Source: Ruminococcaceae bacterium UBA6413 (GTDB lineage: Bacteria; Bacillota; Clostridia; Oscillospirales; Ruminococcaceae). Taken from it: a stretch of DNA of 47,001 bases. Positions 24,102 to 32,052 of the stretch are shown piece by piece (position 1 is the first letter of the stretch; the number at the start of each line of letters is the position of its first letter). A program made the translations under genes and the position numbers. Location of the stretch: contig DJPL01000067.1 of assembly GCA_002437415.1 (NCBI GenBank), positions 62,167 to 109,167 on the forward strand, in the 5' to 3' direction. The notes beneath the pieces were generated by a model, which saw nothing but the letters and a program-made list of their open reading frames with translations, did no database searches and was not told where the DNA came from.

Positions 24102-25001
24102 ATGGAATATTTATATAATCTCTTGTTCTACTTTATGATATACTCGTTTGCGGGCTGGTGCGGAGAAGTTATATTTGCAACAGTACGGCACGGAAAATTT
24201 GTGAACCGTGGTATGCTCCATGGTGCATACTGCCCGATCTATGGCTTTGGACTGATAATCGTCATTGTCTGCCTTACCCCGATAAAGGATTCGTGGCTGT
24301 TGCTGTTTGTCGGCTCGGCGGTGCTCACCACCGTGCTCGAATTTGTCACGGGCTTTGTGCTTGACAAGATATTTGGCAGACGCTGGTGGAACTACAGCAA
24401 CAAAAAGCTCAACATCGGCGGATACATCTGCCCGCAGTTTACCGTCGTGTGGGGGCTTGCCAGCCTTGCTGTAATGAAGGTCGTACAGCCTGCTGTGGCA
24501 TTTGCCGTGGGGCTTATCTGGAAGCCGCTCGGCATAGTAATTCTCTGCCTTTTCTACGCGGCAATAATCACGGACGTTATACTGACATTCCCCGAGGTAA
24601 AGAAGCTCAAGAATGAGATAAGGCTTATTGACGAGCTTGAAAGACAGCTCACGGCGGTATCCGATGTCATAGGCTCGGAGCTGTCCGATAAGACTTCACA
24701 GGCGGTCGAGTTTTCAAAGGAGCACGGAATTACTCCCGATGAGATGCAGAAGAAAGCCGATGAGCTGAAAGCAAGGCTTGAAACCGCCTCAGAGGGCGTT
24801 AAACAGCGCAGTAGCGAACGTATGACTGAGCTTAAAGATAGTGCGGCGGAGCGCCGAGAAGAGCTTACTGCGCGATTTAACGAGCTTAACGAAAAGCTGT
24901 CCGAGCTTAAAGCTAAGCACAAGCGTTTGTACAAGGCTTTCCCATCGCTTAAAGAGGGCAGGGCAAAGCTCAAAAAAGCAGTACAGAACAGGAAGAGATA
25001 A
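24102..25001 (+). CDS. CmpB-like membrane protein (putative ABC-transporter type IV family)
   Basis: A 299-aa protein. The first 165 residues hold about five membrane helices with the motifs FAGWCGEVIFATV, NRGMLHGAYCPIYGFG, VTGFVLDKIFGRRWWNYS and NIGGYICPQFTVVWG. These match the Firmicutes PF06541 family, named after CmpB; transport activity is unproven. Residues about 175-290 are a long charged segment with heptad repeats, likely a cytoplasmic coiled coil, which makes this member longer than the minimal form. It sits alone between the ftsZ terminator and its own terminator. No ribosome binding site better than GACAGGTGAAT is visible. Confidence 0.85.
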   Translation: MEYLYNLLFYFMIYSFAGWCGEVIFATVRHGKFVNRGMLHGAYCPIYGFGLIIVIVCLTPIKDSWLLLFVGSAVLTTVLEFVTGFVLDKIFGRRWWNYSNKKLNIGGYICPQFTVVWGLASLAVMKVVQPAVAFAVGLIWKPLGIVILCLFYAAIITDVILTFPEVKKLKNEIRLIDELERQLTAVSDVIGSELSDKTSQAVEFSKEHGITPDEMQKKADELKARLETASEGVKQRSSERMTELKDSAAERREELTARFNELNEKLSELKAKHKRLYKAFPSLKEGRAKLKKAVQNRKR

Positions 25002-25033
25002 TTATAGCATTAGCTTAAAATATGCAGAAAATG

Positions 25034-25060
25034 ACCCCTCTGCCGCCGGCAGAGGGGTTT
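25034..25060 (+). terminator. terminator after the CmpB-like gene
   Basis: A perfect 11-bp stem (25034-25044 with 25048-25058) with a three-base loop. The T-tail is short. Confidence 0.75.
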
Positions 25061-25068
25061 CAGATTGT

Positions 25069-25135
25069 AGAATAAATTCTCAAATGAGAATTTATTTCGG
25101 GAAATCGGAAAAATGTATTGAAATGAGAATTTTTC
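25069..25135. promoter_or_regulatory. GAGAATTT boxes upstream of the ATPase promoter
   Basis: AATAAATTCTC-AAAT-GAGAATTTATT is a perfect 11-bp inverted repeat (25071-25096). AATGAGAATTT occurs again at 25121-25131, just before the -35 box. The three half-sites suggest a regulator-binding region. The regulator is unknown. Confidence 0.45.
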
Positions 25136-25170
25136 TTGACATTTTAAGTATTTTGTGCTAATATGAGCAC
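25136..25170 (+). promoter_or_regulatory. promoter of the DUF4143 ATPase with overlapping inverted repeat
   Basis: TTGACA (25136-25141), 17 bases, TAATAT (25159-25164). GTGCT (25155-25159) and AGCAC (25166-25170) form an inverted repeat around the -10 box, a possible operator. Confidence 0.7.
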
Positions 25171-25207
25171 ATAATATAAAAGGAATAATCGGCAAGAAGG
25201 TGTTTTT

Positions 25208-26431
25208 TTGGTTGAAAGAAAAGAATATCTTGAAAAGCTGAAGCTCTGGAAAGACGAGCAGGTCATAAAGGTAGTAACAGGAATACGCAGGTGCGGAAAA
25301 TCCACATTGCTTATGCAGTATCAGAACTATCTTAAACAAAGCGGGGTAGAAGCTGACAGGATAATCGCGATAAACTTTGAAGAGCTGGAATATGAGGAGC
25401 TGTGTGACTATAAGAAGCTGTATGAGTATATAAAAGCACGGCTCAGCAGTGATAAAACAACCTATATTTTCCTTGACGAGATACAGAAGGTACCGTATTT
25501 TGAAAAGGTGGTAGACAGTCTTTATGTAAAGCAGGGCACCGATATTTATATTACCGGCTCAAACGCATATATGCTGTCGGGCGATCTTGCTACGCTTCTC
25601 AGCGGTCGTTATGTGGAAATATCCATGCTCCCATTGTCGTTTGCCGAATATTTGCAGGTAAATCAAAAAGATAAGGACAGTGCATTCGCAGACTATATGA
25701 GATACGGCGGTATGCCTTTTATCGCTACGGCAGAAAAGACGGAAGAGAAGATAACAACCTATCTTGAGGGTATCTACAATACGGTTATCGTAAAGGATAT
25801 TGAGGACAGGCAGAAGCGCAGAGAATGGGATAACAGCGATACAGGCAGGATAACGGATATATCGCTTCTCAAAACTATTGCAAAGTATCTTTTAAGCGTT
25901 ATCGGAAGTCTTGTGACGGTAAGGAGCGTTACAAATTACCTTGTTTCATCGGGACGGAAAATTTCCCCGAATACGGTGAGCGATTATGTTAATGCACTAA
26001 CCGAGTCATTTATATTCTACCCGGCAGAACGCTTTGATATTGTGGGAAAGCAATTGCTTAAAACCAACACTAAATATTATATGGTCGACCTTGGCATACG
26101 AAATCTTATCCTGCCAAAGAAAAGCTATGACCTCGGTTTTTCGGTTGAGAATGTAGTGTATTTTGAACTGCTCAGACGCGGGTACAAGGTGAGTGTCGGC
26201 AAGTATCATAATGCCGAGATAGACTTTGTGGCAGAGCGTAGCGGAGAAATTGAGTATATTCAGGTAACTGCCGATATGACCGCTAAGGAAACCTTCGACA
26301 GGGAGCTTGCTCCGCTTACGGCAGTAAAGGATAATTACCGCAAGACCGTTCTGACGCTTGATAAATTCACTGTCGGAAATTATGACGGCATTGAAGTGAA
26401 GAATGTTGTCGAGTGGTTGACGGATAAATGA
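25208..26431 (+). CDS. AAA ATPase with DUF4143 domain
   Basis: A 407-aa protein of the AAA_14/DUF4143 family common in gut bacteria. Walker A GIRRCGKST is at about 25-33, Walker B TYIFLDEIQKV at about 85-95, and sensor region YITGSNAYMLSGDLATLLSGR follows. The C-terminal DUF4143 half (about 200-400) ends in a PD-(D/E)XK-like pattern: YFELLRRGYKV, NAEIDFVA and EYIQVTADM. The family is thought to be a DNA-related or defence-like ATPase, but its function is not established. The start is TTG after AAGAAGG. It is expressed from its own promoter and ends at a terminator shared with the convergent XRE gene. Confidence 0.9.
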   Translation: MVERKEYLEKLKLWKDEQVIKVVTGIRRCGKSTLLMQYQNYLKQSGVEADRIIAINFEELEYEELCDYKKLYEYIKARLSSDKTTYIFLDEIQKVPYFEKVVDSLYVKQGTDIYITGSNAYMLSGDLATLLSGRYVEISMLPLSFAEYLQVNQKDKDSAFADYMRYGGMPFIATAEKTEEKITTYLEGIYNTVIVKDIEDRQKRREWDNSDTGRITDISLLKTIAKYLLSVIGSLVTVRSVTNYLVSSGRKISPNTVSDYVNALTESFIFYPAERFDIVGKQLLKTNTKYYMVDLGIRNLILPKKSYDLGFSVENVVYFELLRRGYKVSVGKYHNAEIDFVAERSGEIEYIQVTADMTAKETFDRELAPLTAVKDNYRKTVLTLDKFTVGNYDGIEVKNVVEWLTDK

Positions 26432-26451
26432 TAACTTAACAGAATAATATT

Positions 26452-26487
26452 GCCGCCCGTTTGCATAGTCAGACGGGCGGCGTTTTA
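26452..26487. terminator. bidirectional terminator
   Basis: A 9-bp stem GCCGCCCGT/ACGGGCGGC (26452-26460 with 26473-26481) between converging genes, with a T-tail on the plus strand. Confidence 0.8.
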
Positions 26488-26490
26488 TAT

Positions 26491-26817
26491 TCAATTGCTT
26501 TCAATTTCGGTGATAAGCTGTATCATACCGCTGATAAGCTTTTTATGTTCATCTGTCATAGGTGATATCTTTGAGATGATGTCGTTGTCATAAAGCTCTG
26601 TGGAAGCAGTGCCGAGCAGGAAGTAATCGGGAGTTGTGTTCAGCACGGAGCAAAGGCTCATTATGAGTTCAAGGCTCGGTGCGCTCCTGCCGGTTTCGAT
26701 ATTTGAGAGATATTTATAGTTTACGTCTATCAGCTCGCAGACCTCGTACTGCTTTAAGCCGAGTTCTTTTCTGCGCTTTGCTATGCGTTTTCCGAGAGCG
26801 GTATAGTCAATTTTCAT
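26491..26817 (-). CDS. XRE-family transcriptional regulator
   Basis: A 108-aa protein with a lambda-repressor-like helix-turn-helix at about residues 8-63 (GKRIAKRRKELGLKQYEV, then YKYLSNIETGRSAPSLELI). A short C-terminal helical tail (about 78-108) may mediate dimerisation. The start follows TTGAGGTGATACC. It is divergent from the small gene at 26975; the 157-base shared region holds inverted repeats that are candidate operators, so it may control both directions. Confidence 0.92.
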   Translation of the reverse strand: MKIDYTALGKRIAKRRKELGLKQYEVCELIDVNYKYLSNIETGRSAPSLELIMSLCSVLNTTPDYFLLGTASTELYDNDIISKISPMTDEHKKLISGMIQLITEIESN

Positions 26818-26841
26818 GGTATCACCTCAAGACAATAATAA

Positions 26842-26866
26842 CAGTTTTTGAAGAAAATAAAAACTG
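26842..26866. promoter_or_regulatory. inverted repeat CAGTTTTT-N9-AAAAACTG
   Basis: Arms 26842-26849 and 26859-26866 pair perfectly. It lies 25 bases upstream of the XRE start codon, where binding would block its transcription or translation. Candidate autoregulatory operator. Confidence 0.45.
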
Positions 26867-26876
26867 CCTGTTAAGT

Positions 26877-26937
26877 AGAATTTCTTATTGACAGATAGAA
26901 AATTCTGTGTTATACTAAGAAAAATGATGAATTTCTA
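26877..26937 (+). promoter_or_regulatory. promoter with GAATTTCT boxes
   Basis: TTGACA (26888-26893), 17 bases, TATACT (26911-26916): a near-consensus promoter for the 26975 operon. AGAATTTCT (26877-26885), its near-inverse AGAAAATTCT (26897-26906) and GAATTTCTA (26929-26937) flank the -35 and follow the -10, suggesting a repressor array. Confidence 0.7.
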
Positions 26938-26974
26938 CAAAATATGTGGAAATGTAACAAAGGAGAATGTGTTT

Positions 26975-27202
26975 ATGAATACAAACAGTCAAACAGATAT
27001 GGGCAAGTATTACAAGTTGCTGATTATGTTTAGTCGCGAAGAAAAAGTAACGAGGAAGCGACTGCTTAAAATTCAGGGAATTGATGAACAGCTTATTGAT
27101 GACGCTTTGGATTTGGATTTAATTCGGGAAACGGATAAATCCGACATAAATGAGGAAAGGTATGTAATAACAAATAAAGGCGAACAGGTAAGAGATAATT
27201 GA
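26975..27202 (+). CDS. small winged-helix-like protein
   Basis: A 75-aa protein with the pattern YYKLLIMFSREEKVTRKRLL, GIDEQLIDDALDLDLI and RYVITNKGEQVRDN, which reads as a short winged helix (helix-helix-recognition helix, then a beta wing and the common ITxKG ending). Family not recognised. The start is the ATG after AAAGGAGAATG; an upstream in-frame ATG lies in the promoter and is rejected. It precedes the DUF4234 membrane protein by 31 bases, so the pair is likely co-transcribed. Confidence 0.75.
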   Translation: MNTNSQTDMGKYYKLLIMFSREEKVTRKRLLKIQGIDEQLIDDALDLDLIRETDKSDINEERYVITNKGEQVRDN

Positions 27203-27233
27203 GTTGTACAAGTTCTGTAAGGGAGTGATAAGC

Positions 27234-28424
27234 ATGGAAAACACTGAAGAAATCCAAAATATAACTGTCAGAACGGGAAACGGTAAAGTGCTGATGATAA
27301 TTGCAGGGGTGCTGGCAGTGATGCTACTCTTACCTTATTTTTTCAATTTCAATTTTGGAATTTTTAATTATTTTGATATGTACACAATTGTGTATTTTGC
27401 AGAAATGGTTTCTGCAATTGCATTAGTGCTTGCTTCGGTAGGTTTAATTTTCAATAAAAGTCAACTGTTTAAAATATGCAATTTGATTATTATAGCAATG
27501 AATTTAGCCCAATTATCTCTATATGTGATCAGATTGGTATGGTGTTATGATTCATATATAGCAGAATTAGATTTTGCATCATTTTTTGATGAACTTGTAA
27601 AGCCGATTGCCGTTCAGCTATGTCTTGTACTCTCTTTTGCGATTCTTTTTCTGCCTTTTGTTGCACAGAAAAAGAACAACAGAAGGCTAATAACTATCGG
27701 AAAGTGTGTTTTTGCAATTCCGCTCATAGCTTATATGGCACTCCAATATCAACTTTTTATTGATTTTTTTAATGATCTTTACTTTTGGAAAAACGGTGGT
27801 CATATTTTATTTAAAAGAGATTTACTGTTAATTCTTCAGCTAATCCTGCTGATAGCCGCAATTCTCTTATTATCCCTGTCATTGATAATCACCCCCAAAA
27901 AACTTAACGTACCTGCAACCAGTGCAGAATACGGCAAAAGCTACAAATCGCTTGTATCTCATGTTCTGCTTTTGCTTTTCACCTGCGGTATTTATTATCT
28001 CGTGTGGATATATCGCACCACCGACAGCCTTAACGCCTGCAAGAAAGAGGAATACCGTACTCCCGTAAACAAGCTGTTACTGTGTATGTTTGTTCCGTTC
28101 TATTCGATATACTGGACATATAAGAGCGCACACCGTATAGACACGCTCGGATATGAAAAAGGAATACAGGGCGACACCGCAACACTCAACCTTATATTGT
28201 CGTTGTTCGTTCCTATATTGCCGCCTATACTTATGCAGAGCAAGCTGAACAGCGTAATAATGGCTGACAGTGCTTCTCCTGCTGTGGTAACAGCAATGCA
28301 ATATACAACTAAACCTGTTGATAACGGATATAATGATCTCGAAAAGCTGAAAGAGCTTTATGATAAAGGTATAATTACCGAAGAAGAATTTGCAGAGAAG
28401 AAAAAGCAGGTTTTGGGTATCTAA
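27234..28424 (+). CDS. DUF4234 membrane protein with C-terminal SHOCT domain
   Basis: A 396-aa protein. The N-terminal half (about 20-225) has roughly seven membrane helices without recognisable motifs. The region about 235-345 matches DUF4234 (SLVSHVLLLLFTCGIYYLVWIYR, FYSIYWTYKSAHRID), a membrane domain with four helices. The last 30 residues, LEKLKELYDKGIITEEEF and onward, form a SHOCT motif, an oligomerisation or membrane-associated helix pair. The start is the ATG after AAGGGAGTG. The first 600 bases are visibly more AT-rich than the DUF4234 part, suggesting a fusion of two sources. Function unknown. Confidence 0.88.
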   Translation: MENTEEIQNITVRTGNGKVLMIIAGVLAVMLLLPYFFNFNFGIFNYFDMYTIVYFAEMVSAIALVLASVGLIFNKSQLFKICNLIIIAMNLAQLSLYVIRLVWCYDSYIAELDFASFFDELVKPIAVQLCLVLSFAILFLPFVAQKKNNRRLITIGKCVFAIPLIAYMALQYQLFIDFFNDLYFWKNGGHILFKRDLLLILQLILLIAAILLLSLSLIITPKKLNVPATSAEYGKSYKSLVSHVLLLLFTCGIYYLVWIYRTTDSLNACKKEEYRTPVNKLLLCMFVPFYSIYWTYKSAHRIDTLGYEKGIQGDTATLNLILSLFVPILPPILMQSKLNSVIMADSASPAVVTAMQYTTKPVDNGYNDLEKLKELYDKGIITEEEFAEKKKQVLGI

Positions 28425-28435
28425 TGGATATAATT

Positions 28436-28472
28436 AAACCGTATGGGCAATTAAACGCTCATACGGTTTTTT
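28436..28472 (+). terminator. terminator of the DUF4234 operon
   Basis: AAACCGTATG pairs with CATACGGTTT (28436-28445 with 28460-28469), extended inward by a G-U and two G-C pairs, and followed by T residues. Confidence 0.85.
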
Positions 28473-28498
28473 GTTGTACTTATTCGCATAAGAATACA

Positions 28499-28530
28499 AA
28501 AGCTCCCCGCCAAACCCGGCGGGGAGCTTT
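28499..28530 (-). terminator. terminator of the fakB-fakA-plsY operon
   Basis: A perfect 13-bp stem (28499-28511 with 28518-28530) with a six-base loop; a T-tract follows on the minus strand. Confidence 0.88.
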
Positions 28531-28555
28531 ATATATTACTGTGCTCCGTATAAGC

Positions 28556-29188
28556 TTATGCTTTTTTGCTTTTGAGTGAAAATTTCGGTTCTGTGCCTTT
28601 GATGAGGCGCTTGATATTTTCTTTGTGCCGCCACGTCATAAGGGCGACAGAGAGAATGCAAAGTATCAGCACGGAAAGAGGTGCGCCGAATATCGCAAGG
28701 GTTATCGGGCAGGAGATACCTGCTATAATAACCGACAGCGACATAAATTTCACCGTGAAGAGAAGCACCATCATTATTGCCATCGCTATAAGCGCGGTTC
28801 GCCAGTCGATAAGCCAGATAGAGCCGACCGCTACGAGAAATGCCTTTCCGCCGCTGAATTTGTACCATACGGGGTAGCAGTGACCTATCATTGCAAACAG
28901 TCCCGCATAAGCCGCACCAAGCTGGAATGTTTCGCTGACCGCGCCGAATGCAAAGCCTGCCGCAAGGCATACAATAAAGGATTTCAGAATGTCGAGCAGG
29001 AAAACGAACCACGCATATTTCCCGCCGAAAACACGCTTGAAATTTGTAAAACCGGGGTTTTTGCTTCCGAGCTCTCTTATATCCTGATGATATATGAGCT
29101 TCGACATTACGATCGCGGGGTTAAGTCCGCATATGAGATACGGTATTATTGCCGCAAGAATAAATACGATTATCGTTTCAGGTTTCAT
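28556..29188 (-). CDS. plsY: acyl-phosphate:glycerol-3-phosphate acyltransferase
   Basis: A 210-aa membrane enzyme that acylates glycerol-3-phosphate at sn-1 using acyl-phosphate. The conserved motifs appear in order: ELGSKNPGFTN (usual GSGNPGATN), GHCYPVWYKFSGGKA and RHKENIKRLIKGTE. Several membrane helices surround them. The first two motifs differ slightly from the textbook form (Lys for Gly, Phe for Ala; KA for KG), but the core glycines and Asn remain. The start lies two bases after the fakA stop, so it is translationally coupled. The pairing with fatty acid kinase genes means acyl-phosphate made upstream can be used directly. Confidence 0.95.
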   Translation of the reverse strand: MKPETIIVFILAAIIPYLICGLNPAIVMSKLIYHQDIRELGSKNPGFTNFKRVFGGKYAWFVFLLDILKSFIVCLAAGFAFGAVSETFQLGAAYAGLFAMIGHCYPVWYKFSGGKAFLVAVGSIWLIDWRTALIAMAIMMVLLFTVKFMSLSVIIAGISCPITLAIFGAPLSVLILCILSVALMTWRHKENIKRLIKGTEPKFSLKSKKA

Positions 29189-29190
29189 AA

Positions 29191-30876
29191 TTATTGCAGG
29201 ATAAGCATAAGGTCGTATACTTCCTGTCCTCCGTCTATAGTGTAAACTTCCATCATCGGATATTCGGCAGACATACGGGAGGTGAATGCCTCGCGCTCAC
29301 TGTCGGTCATATCCTTGCCGAATACCGCTATGAGAAATTCGTGGCTTCTTGCGCTGAGCTTATCGAGAAGAAGCATCGCCGTGTCGATCTTGTCGCCGTC
29401 CGACGCAAGCATTGTCTTGTCTGTGAAGCCGATGTAAGCGTCCTTGTCTATGCTTACTCCGTCTATCTCGGCGCTTCTTACCGAATGCGTTATCATACCG
29501 GTGATAACGCCCTGCATAGCGTCTTCAAGCTCTTTCGCGATAGCGTCTGTGTCGCCGCTGTCGTAAGAAAGCATTGTCAGTGCCGCGTATCCCTCGCCTA
29601 TGTTGTGGCTGGGTACTACGCGGACATCGCTGTCCTTGTATAAATCTGCCGCCTGCTTCGCCGCCATTATTATATTGCCGTTGTTAGGCAGGACGAAAAT
29701 CGTCTTTGCGTTCACCGCGTCGAATGCGGATATAAAGTCCTCGGTCGAGGGGTTGTTGGTCTGACCGCCGTAGATAACATAATCTGCGCCAAGCTCGGTA
29801 AATGTCTGCTTTATACCCTCGCCCGATGCTGTGGTAACAAGTGCGTAGGGCTTTTTCTCCGCTTTTTTCTTATCGTTTTCACTCTTCTCGTCAAAACGGT
29901 TGCTGATTACCGTTTCGTTGTGCTGAAGCGTCATATTCTCGATCTTAAGCGTTAAAAATTCGCCGTACTGCTGGCAGTAGTCAAGCACTGTACCCGGTGT
30001 CATTGTGTGGACGTGAACCTTTACGACAGTGCCGCTGATAAAGGCTACTATCGAGTCGCCGACAGTTTCGAGATATGCTTTCAGCTTATCAAGGTCGAAA
30101 TTTTTAACGTCCGTTTTGCAGGTCTGGAGCTGTAAAAGGAACTCCGTGCAGTAACCGAACTTCATAACGCTGTTTTCGTCAAAGCCGTTTGTATTTATCG
30201 GCTTTACGCTGTTGTCGGACGTGTGTATGTCATCGGGCGAAGCCGATGATATAAATTCTTTGCCGTTTGCCGCCTTTATCGCGCCGTCGGCTATGTAATA
30301 AAGTCCTGCGCCGCCGCTGTCGATAACGCCTGCTTCTTTCAGAACGTCAAGAAGCTCGGGTGTGCGTCTGAGCGATGCGTTCATCTCGCTTATGTAGTCG
30401 TTAGCGAAGCTTTCAAAGGTGCTGTCCGCTGTGATACGGCTTGCCGCGTAATCAGCCGCTTCTCTCGCGACTGTCAGGATAGTGCCCTCGGTAGGCTTGT
30501 TTACTGCGGCATAGGCGCTTTCTACGCCTGATTTCAGCGCGCTTGCGAGTTCTTCAAGGTCTGCGCTTTCCACGCCCTCAAAGCCCTTTGCTATTCCCGC
30601 AAAGAACTGAGAGAGAATTACTCCCGAGTTTCCCCTTGCACTCATCAGCATTCCGTCTGCGAGCATTTTTGACGCTTTATCAAGAGTAAGTCCGTCATGG
30701 ATATCAAGACGGCTGAGTCCGCCGTTTATCGTCCTTGACATATTCTCGCCTGTGTCGCCGTCGGGAATTGGGAACACGTTGAGGTCGTTTACTATACCGA
30801 CGTTTTCACGGAGATTAGCCGCACCGCCGCTCACCATCTTTATGAATGTCTGCCCGTCTATTGTCTGTGTCTGCAT
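29191..30876 (-). CDS. fakA: fatty acid kinase catalytic subunit FakA (DhaL/DAK2, YloV-like)
   Basis: A 561-aa protein that phosphorylates fatty acids bound to FakB, giving acyl-phosphate. The N-terminal DhaL kinase domain (about 1-205) has the Mg-ATP-binding motif FPIPDGDTGENM (about 35-46), and the nucleotide-binding ARGNSGVILSQ and DSGGAGL. A central domain (about 230-310) and the C-terminal DegV-like EDD-type domain (about 340-561) complete the FakA layout. The start is four bases after the fakB stop. Length and order match FakA/YloV of Firmicutes. Confidence 0.94.
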   Translation of the reverse strand: MQTQTIDGQTFIKMVSGGAANLRENVGIVNDLNVFPIPDGDTGENMSRTINGGLSRLDIHDGLTLDKASKMLADGMLMSARGNSGVILSQFFAGIAKGFEGVESADLEELASALKSGVESAYAAVNKPTEGTILTVAREAADYAASRITADSTFESFANDYISEMNASLRRTPELLDVLKEAGVIDSGGAGLYYIADGAIKAANGKEFISSASPDDIHTSDNSVKPINTNGFDENSVMKFGYCTEFLLQLQTCKTDVKNFDLDKLKAYLETVGDSIVAFISGTVVKVHVHTMTPGTVLDYCQQYGEFLTLKIENMTLQHNETVISNRFDEKSENDKKKAEKKPYALVTTASGEGIKQTFTELGADYVIYGGQTNNPSTEDFISAFDAVNAKTIFVLPNNGNIIMAAKQAADLYKDSDVRVVPSHNIGEGYAALTMLSYDSGDTDAIAKELEDAMQGVITGMITHSVRSAEIDGVSIDKDAYIGFTDKTMLASDGDKIDTAMLLLDKLSARSHEFLIAVFGKDMTDSEREAFTSRMSAEYPMMEVYTIDGGQEVYDLMLILQ

Positions 30877-30880
30877 TATA

Positions 30881-31765
30881 TCAGCCCTCGAAAGTTACTT
30901 CTTTACCAAAGCCGAATACAGCGAGTGTGTTCGGTCCTACAGATGCGCCTACGATAGGTCCTATGTAGCCGACATATATCTCATCGCAGGGGATCTCTTT
31001 CTTTACCATTTCTCTGAGCTGTTCTGCTTCTTCGGCACAGTCGGCGTGGGCTATGTAGATACGCTCCTGCTTTGTATTGCCGACAGCCTCTTTGAGCAGC
31101 GCGACTAACTCGGCAAGAGATGCGGCACGCCCCTTAACCTTTTTGATAGGCGTGTTGTTGCCGTTGATATCGGAAATGATTATCGGCTTTACACCGAAAA
31201 GATTACCGAAGAAAGCGGCTGAGCCTTTTACACGTCCTGCTCTTTTCAGACAGTCGAGGCTGTGAACGGTAACGAACATATTTATCTGCTTGCGCTCTGC
31301 CGTTATTCTGTCTGCGACCTCCTTTGCAGTCATACCCTGTTTTGCGTATTCGGACGCTCTTATTGCAAGTGCACCCTCAGCCATACTGGAGTTCTTTGAG
31401 TCGATGCAGTAGATCTCGGCATCGGGATAGTCTGCAAGGAGCTTCTTTGCAACGACCTCACCTGTGTTTACCGAGCCCGAAAGCTTTAATGAGCAGCCGA
31501 TGTATACTATATTGAAGCCGTCTGCAAGATATTTTGAAAATACCTTTTCAAATTCCTCCGCGGGCACCTGGTTTGTGAACACGCGCTCACCGTTGCGCAT
31601 TATATCATACAGCTCCTTGGGAGTGTAATATTCAAAGTCAAGGCTTGCCCACTGCTCCTTATCCTTGTACGTGGTCTGCATACGGGCATAGTCAATGTTG
31701 TACTTTTCTCTTAAGTCCTTACCGATGTCCGCACAGGAATCGGTGATAATTTTTACAGGTCTCAT
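30881..31765 (-). CDS. fakB: DegV-family fatty-acid-binding protein (FakB)
   Basis: A 294-aa EDD-fold protein that binds a fatty acid and presents it to FakA. Motifs typical of the family are the N-terminal VKIITDSCADIG, TNQVPAEEFEKVF, the acyl-binding loop CSLKLSGSVNTGE, DSKNSSMAEG, and SLDCLKRAGRVKG, with GPIVGASVGPNTLAVFGFG at the end. The start follows AAAGGAGAGG. It is the first gene of the operon with fakA and plsY. Many genomes hold several FakB paralogues with different chain preference; specificity cannot be read here. Confidence 0.93.
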   Translation of the reverse strand: MRPVKIITDSCADIGKDLREKYNIDYARMQTTYKDKEQWASLDFEYYTPKELYDIMRNGERVFTNQVPAEEFEKVFSKYLADGFNIVYIGCSLKLSGSVNTGEVVAKKLLADYPDAEIYCIDSKNSSMAEGALAIRASEYAKQGMTAKEVADRITAERKQINMFVTVHSLDCLKRAGRVKGSAAFFGNLFGVKPIIISDINGNNTPIKKVKGRAASLAELVALLKEAVGNTKQERIYIAHADCAEEAEQLREMVKKEIPCDEIYVGYIGPIVGASVGPNTLAVFGFGKEVTFEG

Positions 31766-31814
31766 AAATTCCTCTCCTTTTGGATAAGATTGAAATATTT
31801 GATTTAAGGGGTGC

Positions 31815-31838
31815 AGGTGAAATATTCCGCACTCACCT
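31815..31838. promoter_or_regulatory. inverted repeat AGGTGA-N12-TCACCT upstream of fakB
   Basis: Arms 31815-31820 and 31833-31838 pair perfectly. It is about 50 bases before the fakB start and next to a weak minus-strand -10 candidate (TATATA, 31838-31843). No convincing -35 is visible. Possible operator of the lipid operon. Confidence 0.4.
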
Positions 31839-31900
31839 ATATAACAAAAATAACATTTTAGTTAAATCACAATAAGTGCAAAATATTTATTACTCACCAC

Positions 31901-31930
31901 TTGACTTATGCCCCACATGTGTATTATAAT
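31901..31930 (+). promoter_or_regulatory. promoter of the tetR-family gene
   Basis: TTGACT (31901-31906), 18 bases, TATAAT (31925-31930). The leader to the start codon is about 115 bases. Confidence 0.7.
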
Positions 31931-31963
31931 ATAAATGTGGCACAACTGCAATGGACGTTGTGC
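31913..31963. promoter_or_regulatory. two overlapping inverted repeats at the tetR promoter
   Basis: CCACAT/ATGTGG (31913-31918 with 31935-31940) brackets the -10 box. GCACAAC/GTTGTGC (31940-31946 with 31957-31963) covers the transcription start region. Both positions suit autorepression by the TetR protein. Confidence 0.5.
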
Positions 31964-32052
31964 GTAGCGACTGTGGAATAATACTCACGTTCTATCAAAA
32001 TATGAGGAATAATATACATAATTGTCGAAAAATGTAGAATAAGGTGAAGTTC

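Noticed and set aside
25208..26817. ATPase and XRE regulator as a toxin-antitoxin or defence pair
   Set aside because: They converge on a shared terminator with separate promoters, and neither matches a known toxin; no evidence of pairing.
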